NCBI GenBank assembly: GCA_017558175.1
Contig: JAFYWH010000140.1
Coordinates: 1-38,611, forward strand
Reading direction: 5' to 3'
From: Bacteroidaceae bacterium
GTDB taxonomy: Bacteria; Bacteroidota; Bacteroidia; Bacteroidales; Bacteroidaceae
Length of the DNA: 38,611 nucleotides
Shown here: positions 1 to 7,279 of the stretch, one piece after another
Layout of the letters: each line of letters opens with the position of its first letter
Position numbering within the stretch: the stretch's first letter is position 1
The notes under the pieces: generated by a model
Database searches by the model: none
Told to the model about the DNA's origin: nothing
Seen by the model: only the letters and a program-made list of their open reading frames with translations
Position numbers and translations under genes: made by a program

Positions 1-1603
1 GCTCCTTGTCGTGCTGTTCCTTGGCTTCCTTCCAATCGCGATAGTCGGAGTAGTTGCCCGGGAAATCGCGGATATCGCCCTGGCCCTTGAAGACCAAGAG
101 GTGATCGACCACCTTGTCCATGAAGTAACGGTCGTGGCTCACCACGATGACGCATCCCTTGAAGTTCTGCAGGTATTCTTCGAGCACTTGGAGGGTAACG
201 ATATCCAAGTCGTTGGTAGGTTCGTCGAGCACCAGGAAGTTAGGGTTGCGCATGAGCACGGTACAGAGGTACAGACGGCGTTTCTCGCCACCGCTGAGCT
301 TGTACACATAGTTGTGCTGCTGCTCCGGTGTGAACAAGAAATGCTGGAGGAACTGCGATGCGGTGAGCTTGCGTCCGCCACCGAGTTCGATGACTTCGGC
401 AATGTCCTGAATCACATCGATGACCTTCATCTGCTCATCGAACTGCAGGCCTTCTTGCGAATAGTAACCAAAACGGACGGTTTCGCCAATGTCCAGCGTA
501 CCGCTATCCGGTTTCTGCTGTCCCATCAGGATCTTGATGAACGTAGACTTTCCGGTACCGTTATTGCCTACAATACCCATCTTTTCGTAGCGGGCGAAGA
601 TGTAGGAGAAGTCTTCGAGAATCTTCAAATCGCCGAAGCTCTTGTAGAGATGGTCGGCCTCGAATATCTTTGAACCGATGTAGGAAGCTTTTACATCGAG
701 CTTCACCTGTCGGTTATCGAATCGTTGCTTGGCTACCTTTTCGAGTTCGTAGAAGGCTTCTTCGCGATAGCGTGCCTTGTGTCCACGAGCCTGCGGCATG
801 CGGCGCATCCACTCCAATTCGGTGCGATAGAGGTTATTGGCACGTTCTATCTCCACATTGGTGGCATCGATGCGTTCCTGACGCTTCTCCAGGTAGTAGC
901 TATAGTTACCCTTGTAGGAGTAAATCTGCTTGTTGTCTATTTCGTAAATCTCGGAGCACACACGGTCCAGGAAGTATCGGTCGTGCGTTACCATGAGCAG
1001 ACTCAAGGTTCCACGGCTGAGGTATCCTTCCAGCCATTCGGTCATTTCGAGGTCGAGGTGGTTGGTAGGCTCGTCGAGAATCAGGAAGTCCGGTTCGGTG
1101 ATGAGCACATTGGCCAAGGCCACTCGCTTGAGCTGACCACCCGAGAGGTGCTTGATCTGCTGGTCGAAGTTACGGATCTTGAGCTGCGAAAGAATCTGCT
1201 TGGCCTTGCGTTCGTAGTCCCAAGCCTTTTCCTGCTCCATGCGGGCGAGGAGGTCTTCCAAACCCGGATTGCCTTCGGTCTCCATGCACTTCTCGTATTC
1301 CTTGATGAGCTGCACCACAGGGGTACCGTGATAGAAACAGGCTTCGAGCACGGTGAGTTCTTCGGGGTAGTGAGGGTCTTGTTCCAGATAGCCCACACGC
1401 AAGTCGCGACGATAGACAATGCTACCTTCGTCGTAACCTTCCTTACCGCTGAGGATGCTCAGCAGGGTGGTCTTTCCGGTACCGTTCTTGGCAATCAAAC
1501 CGATGCGCTGACCTTCGGCCACACCGAAACTTATTTTCTCGAACAACACCAAATCGCCAAACGACTTGGTGAGTCCGTCTACTTGCAAATAGGGATTTGC
1601 CAT
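1..1603 (-). CDS. ABC-F family ATP-binding protein (Uup-like), 3' end cut by window edge
   Basis: The minus frame opens at ATG 1601-1603 and stays open to the left edge, so the C-terminus is missing; about 534 residues are visible. It carries two ABC ATPase modules in one chain and no membrane segments, the ABC-F layout. Module 1 has Walker A NGTGKTT, signature LSGGQ and Walker B LILDEPTNHLD. Module 2 has Walker A GNNGTGKST, signature LSGGE and Walker B LVLDEPTNDLD. The charged linker between them contains ARGHKARYREEAF. ABC-F proteins act in the cytoplasm on ribosomes; the Uup group is linked to ribosome assembly or rescue and to DNA stability. Spot checks near 400, 660 and 1100 stay in one frame. 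engB lies 94 bases upstream on the same strand, with a palindromic repeat between them. Substrate and exact subfamily are inferred. Confidence 0.93.
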   Translation of the reverse strand, partial: MANPYLQVDGLTKSFGDLVLFEKISFGVAEGQRIGLIAKNGTGKTTLLSILSGKEGYDEGSIVYRRDLRVGYLEQDPHYPEELTVLEACFYHGTPVVQLIKEYEKCMETEGNPGLEDLLARMEQEKAWDYERKAKQILSQLKIRNFDQQIKHLSGGQLKRVALANVLITEPDFLILDEPTNHLDLEMTEWLEGYLSRGTLSLLMVTHDRYFLDRVCSEIYEIDNKQIYSYKGNYSYYLEKRQERIDATNVEIERANNLYRTELEWMRRMPQARGHKARYREEAFYELEKVAKQRFDNRQVKLDVKASYIGSKIFEADHLYKSFGDLKILEDFSYIFARYEKMGIVGNNGTGKSTFIKILMGQQKPDSGTLDIGETVRFGYYSQEGLQFDEQMKVIDVIQDIAEVIELGGGRKLTASQFLQHFLFTPEQQHNYVYKLSGGEKRRLYLCTVLMRNPNFLVLDEPTNDLDIVTLQVLEEYLQNFKGCVIVVSHDRYFMDKVVDHLLVFKGQGDIRDFPGNYSDYRDWKEAKEQHDKE

Positions 1604-1633
1604 ATGCTAATTTAGTATTTGAAGTTTCACAAG

Positions 1634-1664
1634 TAATTATCCCCCTTGCGAAGGGGGCAGGGGG
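1634..1664. repeat. Small palindromic intergenic repeat (CCCCCTT-GCG-AAGGGGG)
   Basis: A 7-base-pair stem CCCCCTT/AAGGGGG with a GCG loop is followed by CAGGGGGAT. Imperfect outer arms (TTTCACAAGTA near 1623 and TACTTGCGAAA near 1680) enclose it. It lies in the 94-base gap between engB and the ABC-F gene. Neither strand shows a T-run after the stem, so it looks more like a REP-type dispersed element than an intrinsic terminator. The C-rich palindrome resembles the element at 38191-38275. Confidence 0.5.
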
Positions 1665-1697
1665 ATGAAGATAGATTCTACTTGCGAAATTTGAGTC

Positions 1698-2294
1698 TTA
1701 TAGATTCTTATTTATGCTATCAATATAATCCAAAATCTCATTACGACCTGTCTTCTTTTCCGATGAAGAAATGAATACCGGTGGAAGTTCAGCCCATTGC
1801 TCGCTAAGCTTCTTCATATAGGCATTGACATTGGCTTTTGCCTTACCTACACTGAGCTTATCGGCCTTGGTAAAGATGATGGAGAAAGGAACACCGTTTT
1901 CGCCCAACCATTCGAAGAACTCGAGGTCGATAACCTGCGGTTCGAGACGGATGTCGATGAGCACGAACAGATTGGTCATCTGCTCACGTTCCAATACATA
2001 GTCTTCGATGATTTTCTGGATTTTGTCCACCTGCTTCTTGCCACGGGCTGCATAGCCATAACCCGGCAAGTCCACCAAGTACCATTCCTTGTTCACGAGG
2101 AAGTGATTGATGAGCAACGTCTTACCAGGAGTAGCCGAAGTCATGGCGAGTTTCGGCTTCTTGGTGAGCATATTAATCAAACTCGACTTGCCCACATTGG
2201 AGCGGCCGATGAATGCATATTCCGGCAGATTTCCTTTCGGACAGAGGTCTACCTTCGTATTACTGATAACGAATTCAGCACTTTTAATTTCCAT
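1698..2294 (-). CDS. engB: Ribosome biogenesis GTPase EngB/YsxC/YihA
   Basis: This 198-residue protein is of normal length for the EngB (YihA/YsxC) family, a small cytoplasmic TRAFAC-class GTPase needed for large ribosomal subunit assembly. Visible motifs are G1 GRSNVGKS at residues 30-37, a G2 region around TPGKT (55-59), G3 DLPG followed by YGYA (75-82), G4 TKAD (142-145) and G5-like ISSSEKKTG near the C-terminus. The start at 2292-2294 lies about 20 bases below a minus-strand -7 box and gives the canonical N-terminus. It is divergent from recR, and the ABC-F gene follows on the same strand. Identification is secure from the G motifs and length. Confidence 0.97.
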   Translation of the reverse strand: MEIKSAEFVISNTKVDLCPKGNLPEYAFIGRSNVGKSSLINMLTKKPKLAMTSATPGKTLLINHFLVNKEWYLVDLPGYGYAARGKKQVDKIQKIIEDYVLEREQMTNLFVLIDIRLEPQVIDLEFFEWLGENGVPFSIIFTKADKLSVGKAKANVNAYMKKLSEQWAELPPVFISSSEKKTGRNEILDYIDSINKNL

Positions 2295-2313
2295 AATTTT
2301 CTAATTTCTTGTG

Positions 2314-2321
2314 CAAATGTA
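2314..2321 (-). promoter_or_regulatory. Likely engB promoter, -7 box TACATTTG
   Basis: Read on the minus strand this is TACATTTG, fitting the Bacteroidota -7 consensus TAnnTTTG. It lies about 20 bases upstream of the engB ATG. No convincing -33 TTTG at 19-20 bases is seen. The recR -7 box on the other strand begins 23 bases away, so the two divergent promoters must overlap. Confidence 0.55.
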
Positions 2322-2343
2322 CGGAAAAACCCTCAAAAACGTG

Positions 2344-2351
2344 TAAATTTG
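2344..2351 (+). promoter_or_regulatory. Likely recR promoter, -7 box TAAATTTG
   Basis: TAAATTTG matches the Bacteroidota -7 consensus and lies 27 bases upstream of the recR ATG. No clear -33 element is seen at the usual distance. It would drive the recR / membrane protein / acetyltransferase cluster, whose genes are 5 and 8 bases apart. Confidence 0.55.
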
Positions 2352-2378
2352 CGGCCATTATCACAGAAGAAAATCAGA

Positions 2379-2996
2379 ATGAGCCAACAATATCCTTCCC
2401 AACTGCTGGAAAAAGCGGTTGGAGAATTTGCAAAACTACCTGGAATCGGACGAAAAACAGCCATGCGACTGGTGCTTCACCTGCTTCGTCAGGAACGTTC
2501 GGCGGTCGATTCGTTCGGCAATGCCATCATGACCCTAAAGCGTGAAGTGAAGTATTGCAAGGTGTGCCACAACATATCCGATACGGAGACTTGCCTGATA
2601 TGTGCCAACCCGGGACGCGATGCATCGACCATCTGTGTGGTGGAGAATGTGCGCGATGTGATGGCCGTAGAAGCCACCCAGCAGTTCCGTGGATTGTATC
2701 ATGTACTGGGGGGAGTAATCTCGCCCATGGACGGCATAGGCCCATCGGACTTGCAGATAGAGAGCCTGGTAGAGCGTGTAAAGAGCGGTACGGTAAAGGA
2801 AGTGATCTTGGCACTCAGTTCCACCATGGAAGGGGATACCACGAACTTCTTCATCTTCCGCAAGCTGGCTCCTTATGATGTGAAAATGAGCGTGATTGCC
2901 AGAGGTATATCCATCGGCGACGAATTGCAATATACCGATGAGGTTACCCTCGGTCGCTCTATCGTAAACAGAACATTATTTACTGGAAATATGTAA
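2379..2996 (+). CDS. recR: Recombination mediator protein RecR
   Basis: This 205-residue protein is a normal-length RecR, the ring-forming DNA-binding partner of RecO/RecF that loads RecA at gaps. It shows the N-terminal helix-hairpin-helix [11 protein letters not shown] (about 20-30), a C4 zinc finger C60-x2-C63 and C72-x2-C75, then a Toprim domain (from about 83) ending with the conserved [15 protein letters not shown] stretch and the C-terminal [15 protein letters not shown]. The frame is open far upstream, but that part overlaps engB on the other strand. ATG 2379 is chosen because it gives the family N-terminus and lies just below the -7 box. The next gene starts 5 bases after the stop. 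Confidence 0.97.
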   Translation: MSQQYPSQLLEKAVGEFAKLPGIGRKTAMRLVLHLLRQERSAVDSFGNAIMTLKREVKYCKVCHNISDTETCLICANPGRDASTICVVENVRDVMAVEATQQFRGLYHVLGGVISPMDGIGPSDLQIESLVERVKSGTVKEVILALSSTMEGDTTNFFIFRKLAPYDVKMSVIARGISIGDELQYTDEVTLGRSIVNRTLFTGNM

Positions 2997-3001
2997 AGAT
3001 T

Positions 3002-3460
3002 ATGAAAGAACAAATCAAACAAATCCTGAACATTCAGAAGTGTGCACTTCTATCCGTATGGGCTGCACCTATATTATTGGCCGTTCTCTATGAAACCGGC
3101 ACATTCCAAAAGGGAGTATACGAAGGAAACGCTCAGATGGAATACATCTTCCAGAGCGTAAGCATCTTGCTGACTATCAGCTTGATTCCTTTCGCTCTAC
3201 GCATGTTCAACCTGAGCTTGGTGAAGCGCATCAAGGAACTTCCTTTGCAACAGGCGTTGAAGAGCTACCGCATTTGGAGCGATGTACGTTTGGCATTGCT
3301 TTTCGTTCCGGCTATTCTCGGCGTATCGTTCTATTATTTGACCATGAACACCACTAACTTGTTCTGTGCTTGCATGGCGCTTATCGCTACCTTGTTCTGC
3401 ATTCCATCGGAAAGCCGTATCAAGAACGAACTCGATTTGCAAGAAGACATTAACGAATAA
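3002..3460 (+). CDS. Small integral membrane protein, unknown function
   Basis: The protein has 152 residues with about four predicted membrane spans: roughly residues 16-32, 50-70, 98-115 and 120-135. A charged linker (VKRIKELPLQQALKSYRIW) lies between spans 2 and 3 and the tail is acidic. I recognise no catalytic motif. It starts 5 bases after recR and ends 8 bases before the acetyltransferase gene, so co-transcription is very likely. The start ATG is the first in frame after the recR stop. Its role cannot be inferred from the context, which mixes DNA repair and acetyl transfer. Confidence 0.85.
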   Translation: MKEQIKQILNIQKCALLSVWAAPILLAVLYETGTFQKGVYEGNAQMEYIFQSVSILLTISLIPFALRMFNLSLVKRIKELPLQQALKSYRIWSDVRLALLFVPAILGVSFYYLTMNTTNLFCACMALIATLFCIPSESRIKNELDLQEDINE

Positions 3461-3468
3461 ACAAGACC

Positions 3469-3990
3469 ATGGATTTGCTTCAGAAAGACGGATATATACT
3501 ACGTGCACCCGAGCCGGAAGATTTGGCTTGCATGATGCAGTTCGAGAACACTCCCTCGCTATGGGAAGTGGGCAACGTAACCGGCCCTTATTCTCGTTTC
3601 TTCCTGAAGCAATACATCGAATCCACCCGAAACGATATCTTTGCCGACAATCAGCTGAGACTGATGATTGAATCGCCCGATAAGCAGGTGGTAGGCATCA
3701 TCGACTTGTTCAATTTCGAGCCTTTCCATAACCGGGCAGAGGTAGGGATTGTGGTAGCCAAGGAATGTAGACAGAAAGGAGTAGGAGAGCTCGCCTTGCG
3801 CCTCCTGATAGCACATAGCTTCGATTTCCTGGGACTTCATCAGCTCTATGCTCATATAGACGTTACGAATGAAGCATGCCGTAGACTCTTCCAGAAATGC
3901 GGTTTCGAGGAGTGTGGTTACCTAAAGGACTGGATGCGTACCGGAAAGACTTTCCGCGATGTGGTGGTGATGCAACTGATGAATTTATAG
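3469..3990 (+). CDS. GNAT family N-acetyltransferase (RimJ/RimL or SpeG type)
   Basis: The protein has 173 residues, typical for a single GNAT fold using acetyl-CoA. The N-terminal YILRAPEPEDLACMMQFEN is the usual beta1-alpha1 opening of the RimJ/RimL/SpeG branch. The pyrophosphate-binding loop RQKGVG is at 101-106 after EVGIVVAKE. The HQLYAHIDVTNEACRRLFQKCGFEECG segment is the conserved motif B region, in which the Asn and the Lys-Cys-Gly-Phe run are typical. The end of the protein (WMRTGKTFRDVVVMQL) also fits. The substrate (protein N-terminus, polyamine or small amine) is not determined. It is the last gene of the recR cluster, followed by an inverted repeat and a shared terminator. Confidence 0.92.
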   Translation: MDLLQKDGYILRAPEPEDLACMMQFENTPSLWEVGNVTGPYSRFFLKQYIESTRNDIFADNQLRLMIESPDKQVVGIIDLFNFEPFHNRAEVGIVVAKECRQKGVGELALRLLIAHSFDFLGLHQLYAHIDVTNEACRRLFQKCGFEECGYLKDWMRTGKTFRDVVVMQLMNL

Positions 3991-4009
3991 GAAATACCTC
4001 ATAATATTA

Positions 4010-4099
4010 TTTTAGGCACGGATTACACGGATGGCACGGATATATTTAATGTAAACATATACTTAAAACCGTGTTAATCCGTGTAATCCGTGCCTAAAA
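4010..4099. repeat. 23-bp inverted repeat, CACGGATTACACGGAT type
   Basis: Arms at 4010-4032 and 4077-4099 are perfect reverse complements over 23 bases, starting TTTTAGGCACGGATTACACG. Beyond that they diverge: a third partial CACGGA unit continues the left arm and ACACGG the right. The core is itself a direct repeat of roughly CACGGATTA. It lies between the convergent acetyltransferase and Fe-S membrane protein genes. It would fold in RNA from either strand and is most likely a dispersed REP-like element. Confidence 0.75.
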
Positions 4100-4102
4100 A
4101 AT

Positions 4103-4132
4103 AAGTGGATGTGCATTTCTACACATCCACTT
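4103..4132. terminator. Bidirectional intrinsic terminator between convergent genes
   Basis: An 11-base-pair stem AAGTGGATGTG (4103-4113) / CACATCCACTT (4122-4132) has an 8-base loop. On the minus strand it is followed by ATTTTTTAGG, a good U-tract, just after the stop of the Fe-S membrane protein gene. On the plus strand the tail TATATTTAAATTT is weaker but could serve the acetyltransferase transcript. Confidence 0.8.
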
Positions 4133-4137
4133 TATAT

Positions 4138-5622
4138 TTAAATTTCACGATGAACTTCGTGACCTTCTACATAGATAGCGCTGAACGGACGCGACGGACA
4201 GAGGTTTTCGCAAGCACCGCAACCGATACAACGTTCGGTATTGATAACCGGAATCTGCAATGACTTCTTGTCGTTGGCATCCTTCGGAACCATTTGGATA
4301 GCACCTGTCGGACAATGGCGAGCACAGTTACCGCACTTCTGACCATCGGCATTCACGATACAGTTTTCAGCAACCCATACAGCATGACCAATCTGAATAG
4401 CTGTCTTTTCTTCCTTGGTAATCGGCTTGATAGCACCGGTAGGACATACTTCCGAACACTTGGTACATTCCGGACGGCAATAGCCACGTTCGTAAGAAGT
4501 TTCCGGTTGCATGAAGTTGTTCAAGCCACCCGATGGACGAAGCACCTGGTTAGGACATGCCGAAATACACAACTGACAAGCTGTACAATGCTGAGCCAAG
4601 TTCTTTGCACTCAACGAGCCCGGAGGGGTAATAGGAGTTTCACGATTTGGAATCTTCTTGTCTTCGATAGTAGCAAAACCACCATCCATCTTCAGCTTTT
4701 GAGCCTTAGCTACGCTTGCGCCAGCTACAATGACTGATGAAGCGATGAAAGCACGACGACCCTTGTCGGCACTTGCTCCCGATGGTGCAGCCTGTTGAGC
4801 AGCCTTCGCACGAGGAACATACTTGATAGCTCCCTGACGGCACTTGTCGATACAATCCAAACATACTACACAACGGCTATAGTCGATGGCATGGTTCTTC
4901 GAGTCGATACAAGATGCCTTGCAATTGCGAGCACAAAGACCGCAACCATTACACTTGTCAGTATCGATTACCGGCTTCAAGAAAGAGTAGCGAGAAAGGA
5001 AACCGAGCACAGTTCCCACCGGACAGATAGTGTTGCAATAAGTACGGCCATTCTTGAACGCCAATACGAAAAGAGCCACCAATGTAACGATAGCTACCAC
5101 AAGGGTAATGCCACCCTTCAACCATACGTCTACACTATAGAAAGCATAGCTGTTTGCACTTTCTGCCCATGTAGCCAACAAGTTGTTGCCCCACAAGTAA
5201 ACCGGTGCAAAGAGGTTGGATGCAATGCGACCGAATGCGCTATACGGAGCAATGAGCGCAGCTACCGAAGTAAAGCCAGCTACCAATGCTACGACCAACA
5301 CACCCAACATAACGTAACGCAACACGCTCAAAGGTTTTGAGTATGTGTAACGGTTCTTCTTGACCTTCTTGCCGAACCATCCAAAGATGTCCTGCAATAC
5401 GCCCAACGGACAAATCACCGAGCAATAGATGCGTCCCATAAGGAGAGTGAGCAATACCAAAGCAATCACCACTCCGAAATTCAATGCAAGCACTGCCGGA
5501 AGGAACTGAATCTTCGCCATCCAGCCGAACCATGCATGAATGGTTCCCGTAAAATCGAGGAAGAGCAGGGTAATCAGCACGAAGAATACCGCTGCCAATG
5601 CTTTTCTTATCTTACTATTCAT
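4138..5622 (-). CDS. Membrane Fe-S electron-transfer protein, NapH-NapG-like fusion with internal Tat-like motif
   Basis: The protein has 494 residues. Residues 1-215 hold about four to five membrane spans and the NapH/NosR-type cysteine motifs CSVICP (67-72) and CNTICP (196-201). A first ferredoxin domain follows, with clusters C224-C227-C230-C234 and C251-C254-C257-C261. A linker leads to KGRRAFIASSVIVAGASVA (288-306), which looks like a twin-arginine signal in mid-protein. The C-terminal part has four more cysteine groups, at about C346-C356, C382-C393, C421-C437 and C465-C475. Their layout, including the PPG before the first group, resembles NapG as I recall it. The inferred role is carrying electrons from quinol to periplasmic Fe-S centres. 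It starts 12 bases after the reductase gene, so the two are co-transcribed. Family assignment is good; the physiological partner is inferred. Confidence 0.85.
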   Translation of the reverse strand: MNSKIRKALAAVFFVLITLLFLDFTGTIHAWFGWMAKIQFLPAVLALNFGVVIALVLLTLLMGRIYCSVICPLGVLQDIFGWFGKKVKKNRYTYSKPLSVLRYVMLGVLVVALVAGFTSVAALIAPYSAFGRIASNLFAPVYLWGNNLLATWAESANSYAFYSVDVWLKGGITLVVAIVTLVALFVLAFKNGRTYCNTICPVGTVLGFLSRYSFLKPVIDTDKCNGCGLCARNCKASCIDSKNHAIDYSRCVVCLDCIDKCRQGAIKYVPRAKAAQQAAPSGASADKGRRAFIASSVIVAGASVAKAQKLKMDGGFATIEDKKIPNRETPITPPGSLSAKNLAQHCTACQLCISACPNQVLRPSGGLNNFMQPETSYERGYCRPECTKCSEVCPTGAIKPITKEEKTAIQIGHAVWVAENCIVNADGQKCGNCARHCPTGAIQMVPKDANDKKSLQIPVINTERCIGCGACENLCPSRPFSAIYVEGHEVHREI

Positions 5623-5634
5623 AATTTCTATGTA

Positions 5635-7011
5635 TTATAAAGTTTCCTGTTTCAATTGTTCGATGAACTTGTCGATGCGATGGATTTCCTTCGGAATATC
5701 AATCTTCTGAGGACAATGTTCGTTACACTGACCGCATCCGGTACAATGGTCGGCACGACGGAGCTTGGCTACCGTACGGTCGTAGCTTAGCAGATACTTG
5801 CGTCTTGCTTCGCGATAGTTCGGATCCTGACTGCTCTTGGCTACATTACCTTCGTTCACACATTTATTATAATGTAAGAGGATGCCCGGAATATCGATAC
5901 CATACGGACAAGGCATACAGTACTTACAGTCGTTGCAATCTACGATAGGGTATTGCTTGTAGAGCTGAGCGGTTTCTTCCAAGAATTCCAATTCCTCATC
6001 GGTAAGCGGTTCGTGTGGAGAGAAAGTCTTGAGATTGTCCACGAGGTGCTCCTTGTAGGTCATACCACTGAGTACGGTGAGTACGCCCGGATAATGTCCT
6101 GCAAAACGGAATGCCCACGATGCCACGCTATCTTGCGGACGACGTTGCTTGAGGCGTGCCACCAAGTGGTCGCTCATCTTTGCCAATCGGCCACCCAACA
6201 ACGGTTCCATGATGTTTACCGGAATGTTGCGCTTAGCCAATTCGTTGTACAAGTATTCGGCATGGTTGTTGCGTGAAGCATGCTTCCAGTCCACGTAGTT
6301 GAGCTGGATCATGGCGAAATCCCACTTCACATCCATAGCCAACACGTAATCGAATGTCTTCACATCGCCATGGAATGACCATCCGAGGTTGCGGATGCGT
6401 CCGGCTTCGCGTTCCTTCAAGAGGAAGTCGAGCAAACCATTGTCGATGAAGCGTTCCTTGAATGTTTCGATGCCCTTACCGCCACCGATGGAGTGGAGGA
6501 GGTAGTAGTCGATATAATCCACCTGAAGGTTCTTCAGAGAGTTGCGGTACATTTCTACCGATTGCTTGAAGTCTGGGATGCGAGGATTCGACATCTTGGT
6601 AGCGATGAAGAACTTCTCACGCGGATGGCGCTTGAGGGCGATACCCATAGCCGTTTCCGATTGCCCCTGGAGGTATACCGGAGCCGTATCGAAGAAGTTT
6701 ACTCCATGCTCGATGGCATAGTCTACCAATTCGTTCACCTTTTCCTGATCGACAATATCTTTTCCTTCTTCGTTCTTCTTCATCGGCCAACGCATACATC
6801 CGTAGCCAAGCAGAGAAACCTTGTCGCCTGTATTCGGATTGATACGGTATGTCATTTCACCTGTAGGCTCACCACCCGTACCTTCTACAGACCATTTCTT
6901 ATTGGACTCGTTGTTCGATGAACAACCAGCCAGAGAAGCTCCCGAAACTACCGCACCTGCCATGCCCAGTTTCTTAAGAAACCCTCTTCGTCCTAATTCT
7001 TTATTAGCCAT
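5635..7011 (-). CDS. Tat-signal lipoprotein aldo/keto reductase with C-terminal Fe-S domain
   Basis: The protein has 458 residues. The N-terminus ELGRRGFLKKLGMAGAVVSG has a twin-arginine motif (RR 8-9), and SLAGC gives a lipobox with Cys30, so an exported lipoprotein is predicted. The TIM-barrel reductase spans about 52-340 and keeps the catalytic tetrad D108, Y113, K139 and H173. The C-terminal part has two cysteine clusters, CNDCKYCMPCP (359-369) and CTGCGQCNEHCP (423-434), the layout of Fe-S aldo/keto reductases. NADPH is not expected in the periplasm, so electrons may come from the Fe-S membrane protein encoded 12 bases downstream; that is inference. Substrate unknown. A promoter with both elements lies upstream. 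Confidence 0.92.
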   Translation of the reverse strand: MANKELGRRGFLKKLGMAGAVVSGASLAGCSSNNESNKKWSVEGTGGEPTGEMTYRINPNTGDKVSLLGYGCMRWPMKKNEEGKDIVDQEKVNELVDYAIEHGVNFFDTAPVYLQGQSETAMGIALKRHPREKFFIATKMSNPRIPDFKQSVEMYRNSLKNLQVDYIDYYLLHSIGGGKGIETFKERFIDNGLLDFLLKEREAGRIRNLGWSFHGDVKTFDYVLAMDVKWDFAMIQLNYVDWKHASRNNHAEYLYNELAKRNIPVNIMEPLLGGRLAKMSDHLVARLKQRRPQDSVASWAFRFAGHYPGVLTVLSGMTYKEHLVDNLKTFSPHEPLTDEELEFLEETAQLYKQYPIVDCNDCKYCMPCPYGIDIPGILLHYNKCVNEGNVAKSSQDPNYREARRKYLLSYDRTVAKLRRADHCTGCGQCNEHCPQKIDIPKEIHRIDKFIEQLKQETL

Positions 7012-7036
7012 ATATTAAATTTTTGTAAACCTTTTG

Positions 7037-7067
7037 CAAATATATTATAAATATAATGTACTTCCAA
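7037..7067 (-). promoter_or_regulatory. Promoter of the reductase / Fe-S protein operon
   Basis: On the minus strand, TTGG (TTG at 7065-7067) is followed after 20 bases by the -7 box TATATTTG (7037-7044). Both elements fit the Bacteroidota pattern. The reductase ATG is about 25 bases further on. Confidence 0.65.
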
Positions 7068-7080
7068 TTCTTTTTACGAA

Positions 7081-7168
7081 AAAACGCTTAGGCATTCCAA
7101 TCAAAACGTCAAGGCGTTTAAGTGAAAACGTCAAGGCGTTTGAGGCAAAACGCTTGGACATTCATTTC
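7081..7168. repeat. 22-bp periodic repeat array, locus A (4 units)
   Basis: Four units begin at 7081, 7103, 7125 and 7147, an exact 22-base period. Each starts AAAACG, and units 2 and 3 share the 17-base string AAAACGTCAAGGCGTTT. Units 1 and 4 are degenerate (AAAACGCTTAGGCATT, AAAACGCTTGGACATT). The unit core is nearly palindromic (AAACG...CGTTT) and only about 5 bases vary between cores. The array lies between the divergent reductase and M28 peptidase promoters. A related array in the opposite orientation is at 17730-17817. Confidence 0.85.
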
Positions 7169-7200
7169 AGGCACCGAAAGATTATTTTAAGGATGAAGTA

Positions 7201-7248
7201 TAAATTTGTTAGTAAAATGCTTGTTTTAAAAAATAAACATTATCTTTG
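7201..7248 (+). promoter_or_regulatory. Likely M28 peptidase promoter, -7 box TATCTTTG
   Basis: TATCTTTG at 7241-7248 matches TAnnTTTG and lies 31 bases before the ATG. A TTG at 7221-7223 is 17 bases upstream, slightly short of the usual spacing. A second candidate -7 box, TAAATTTG, lies at 7201-7208. Which one is used cannot be decided by eye. Confidence 0.5.
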
Positions 7249-7279
7249 CGCCCACTTTAAACGTTAAATTTAGCATTAC

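Noticed and set aside
725-1615. Long plus-strand frame of 296 codons
   Set aside because: It is the antisense shadow of the ABC-F gene, whose Walker and signature motifs are unmistakable on the minus strand.
1797-2378. N-terminal extension of RecR
   Set aside because: The open frame upstream of ATG 2379 is antisense to engB and crosses its promoter; RecR is complete without it.
7081-7168. CRISPR array
   Set aside because: The period is 22 bases with only about 5 variable bases, far too short for spacers, and there are no cas genes.
7034-7267. A 77-codon plus-strand frame across the locus A array
   Set aside because: It runs through the 22-base repeats, and 22 is not a multiple of three, so the repeats give unrelated peptides; both neighbouring promoters also lie inside it.
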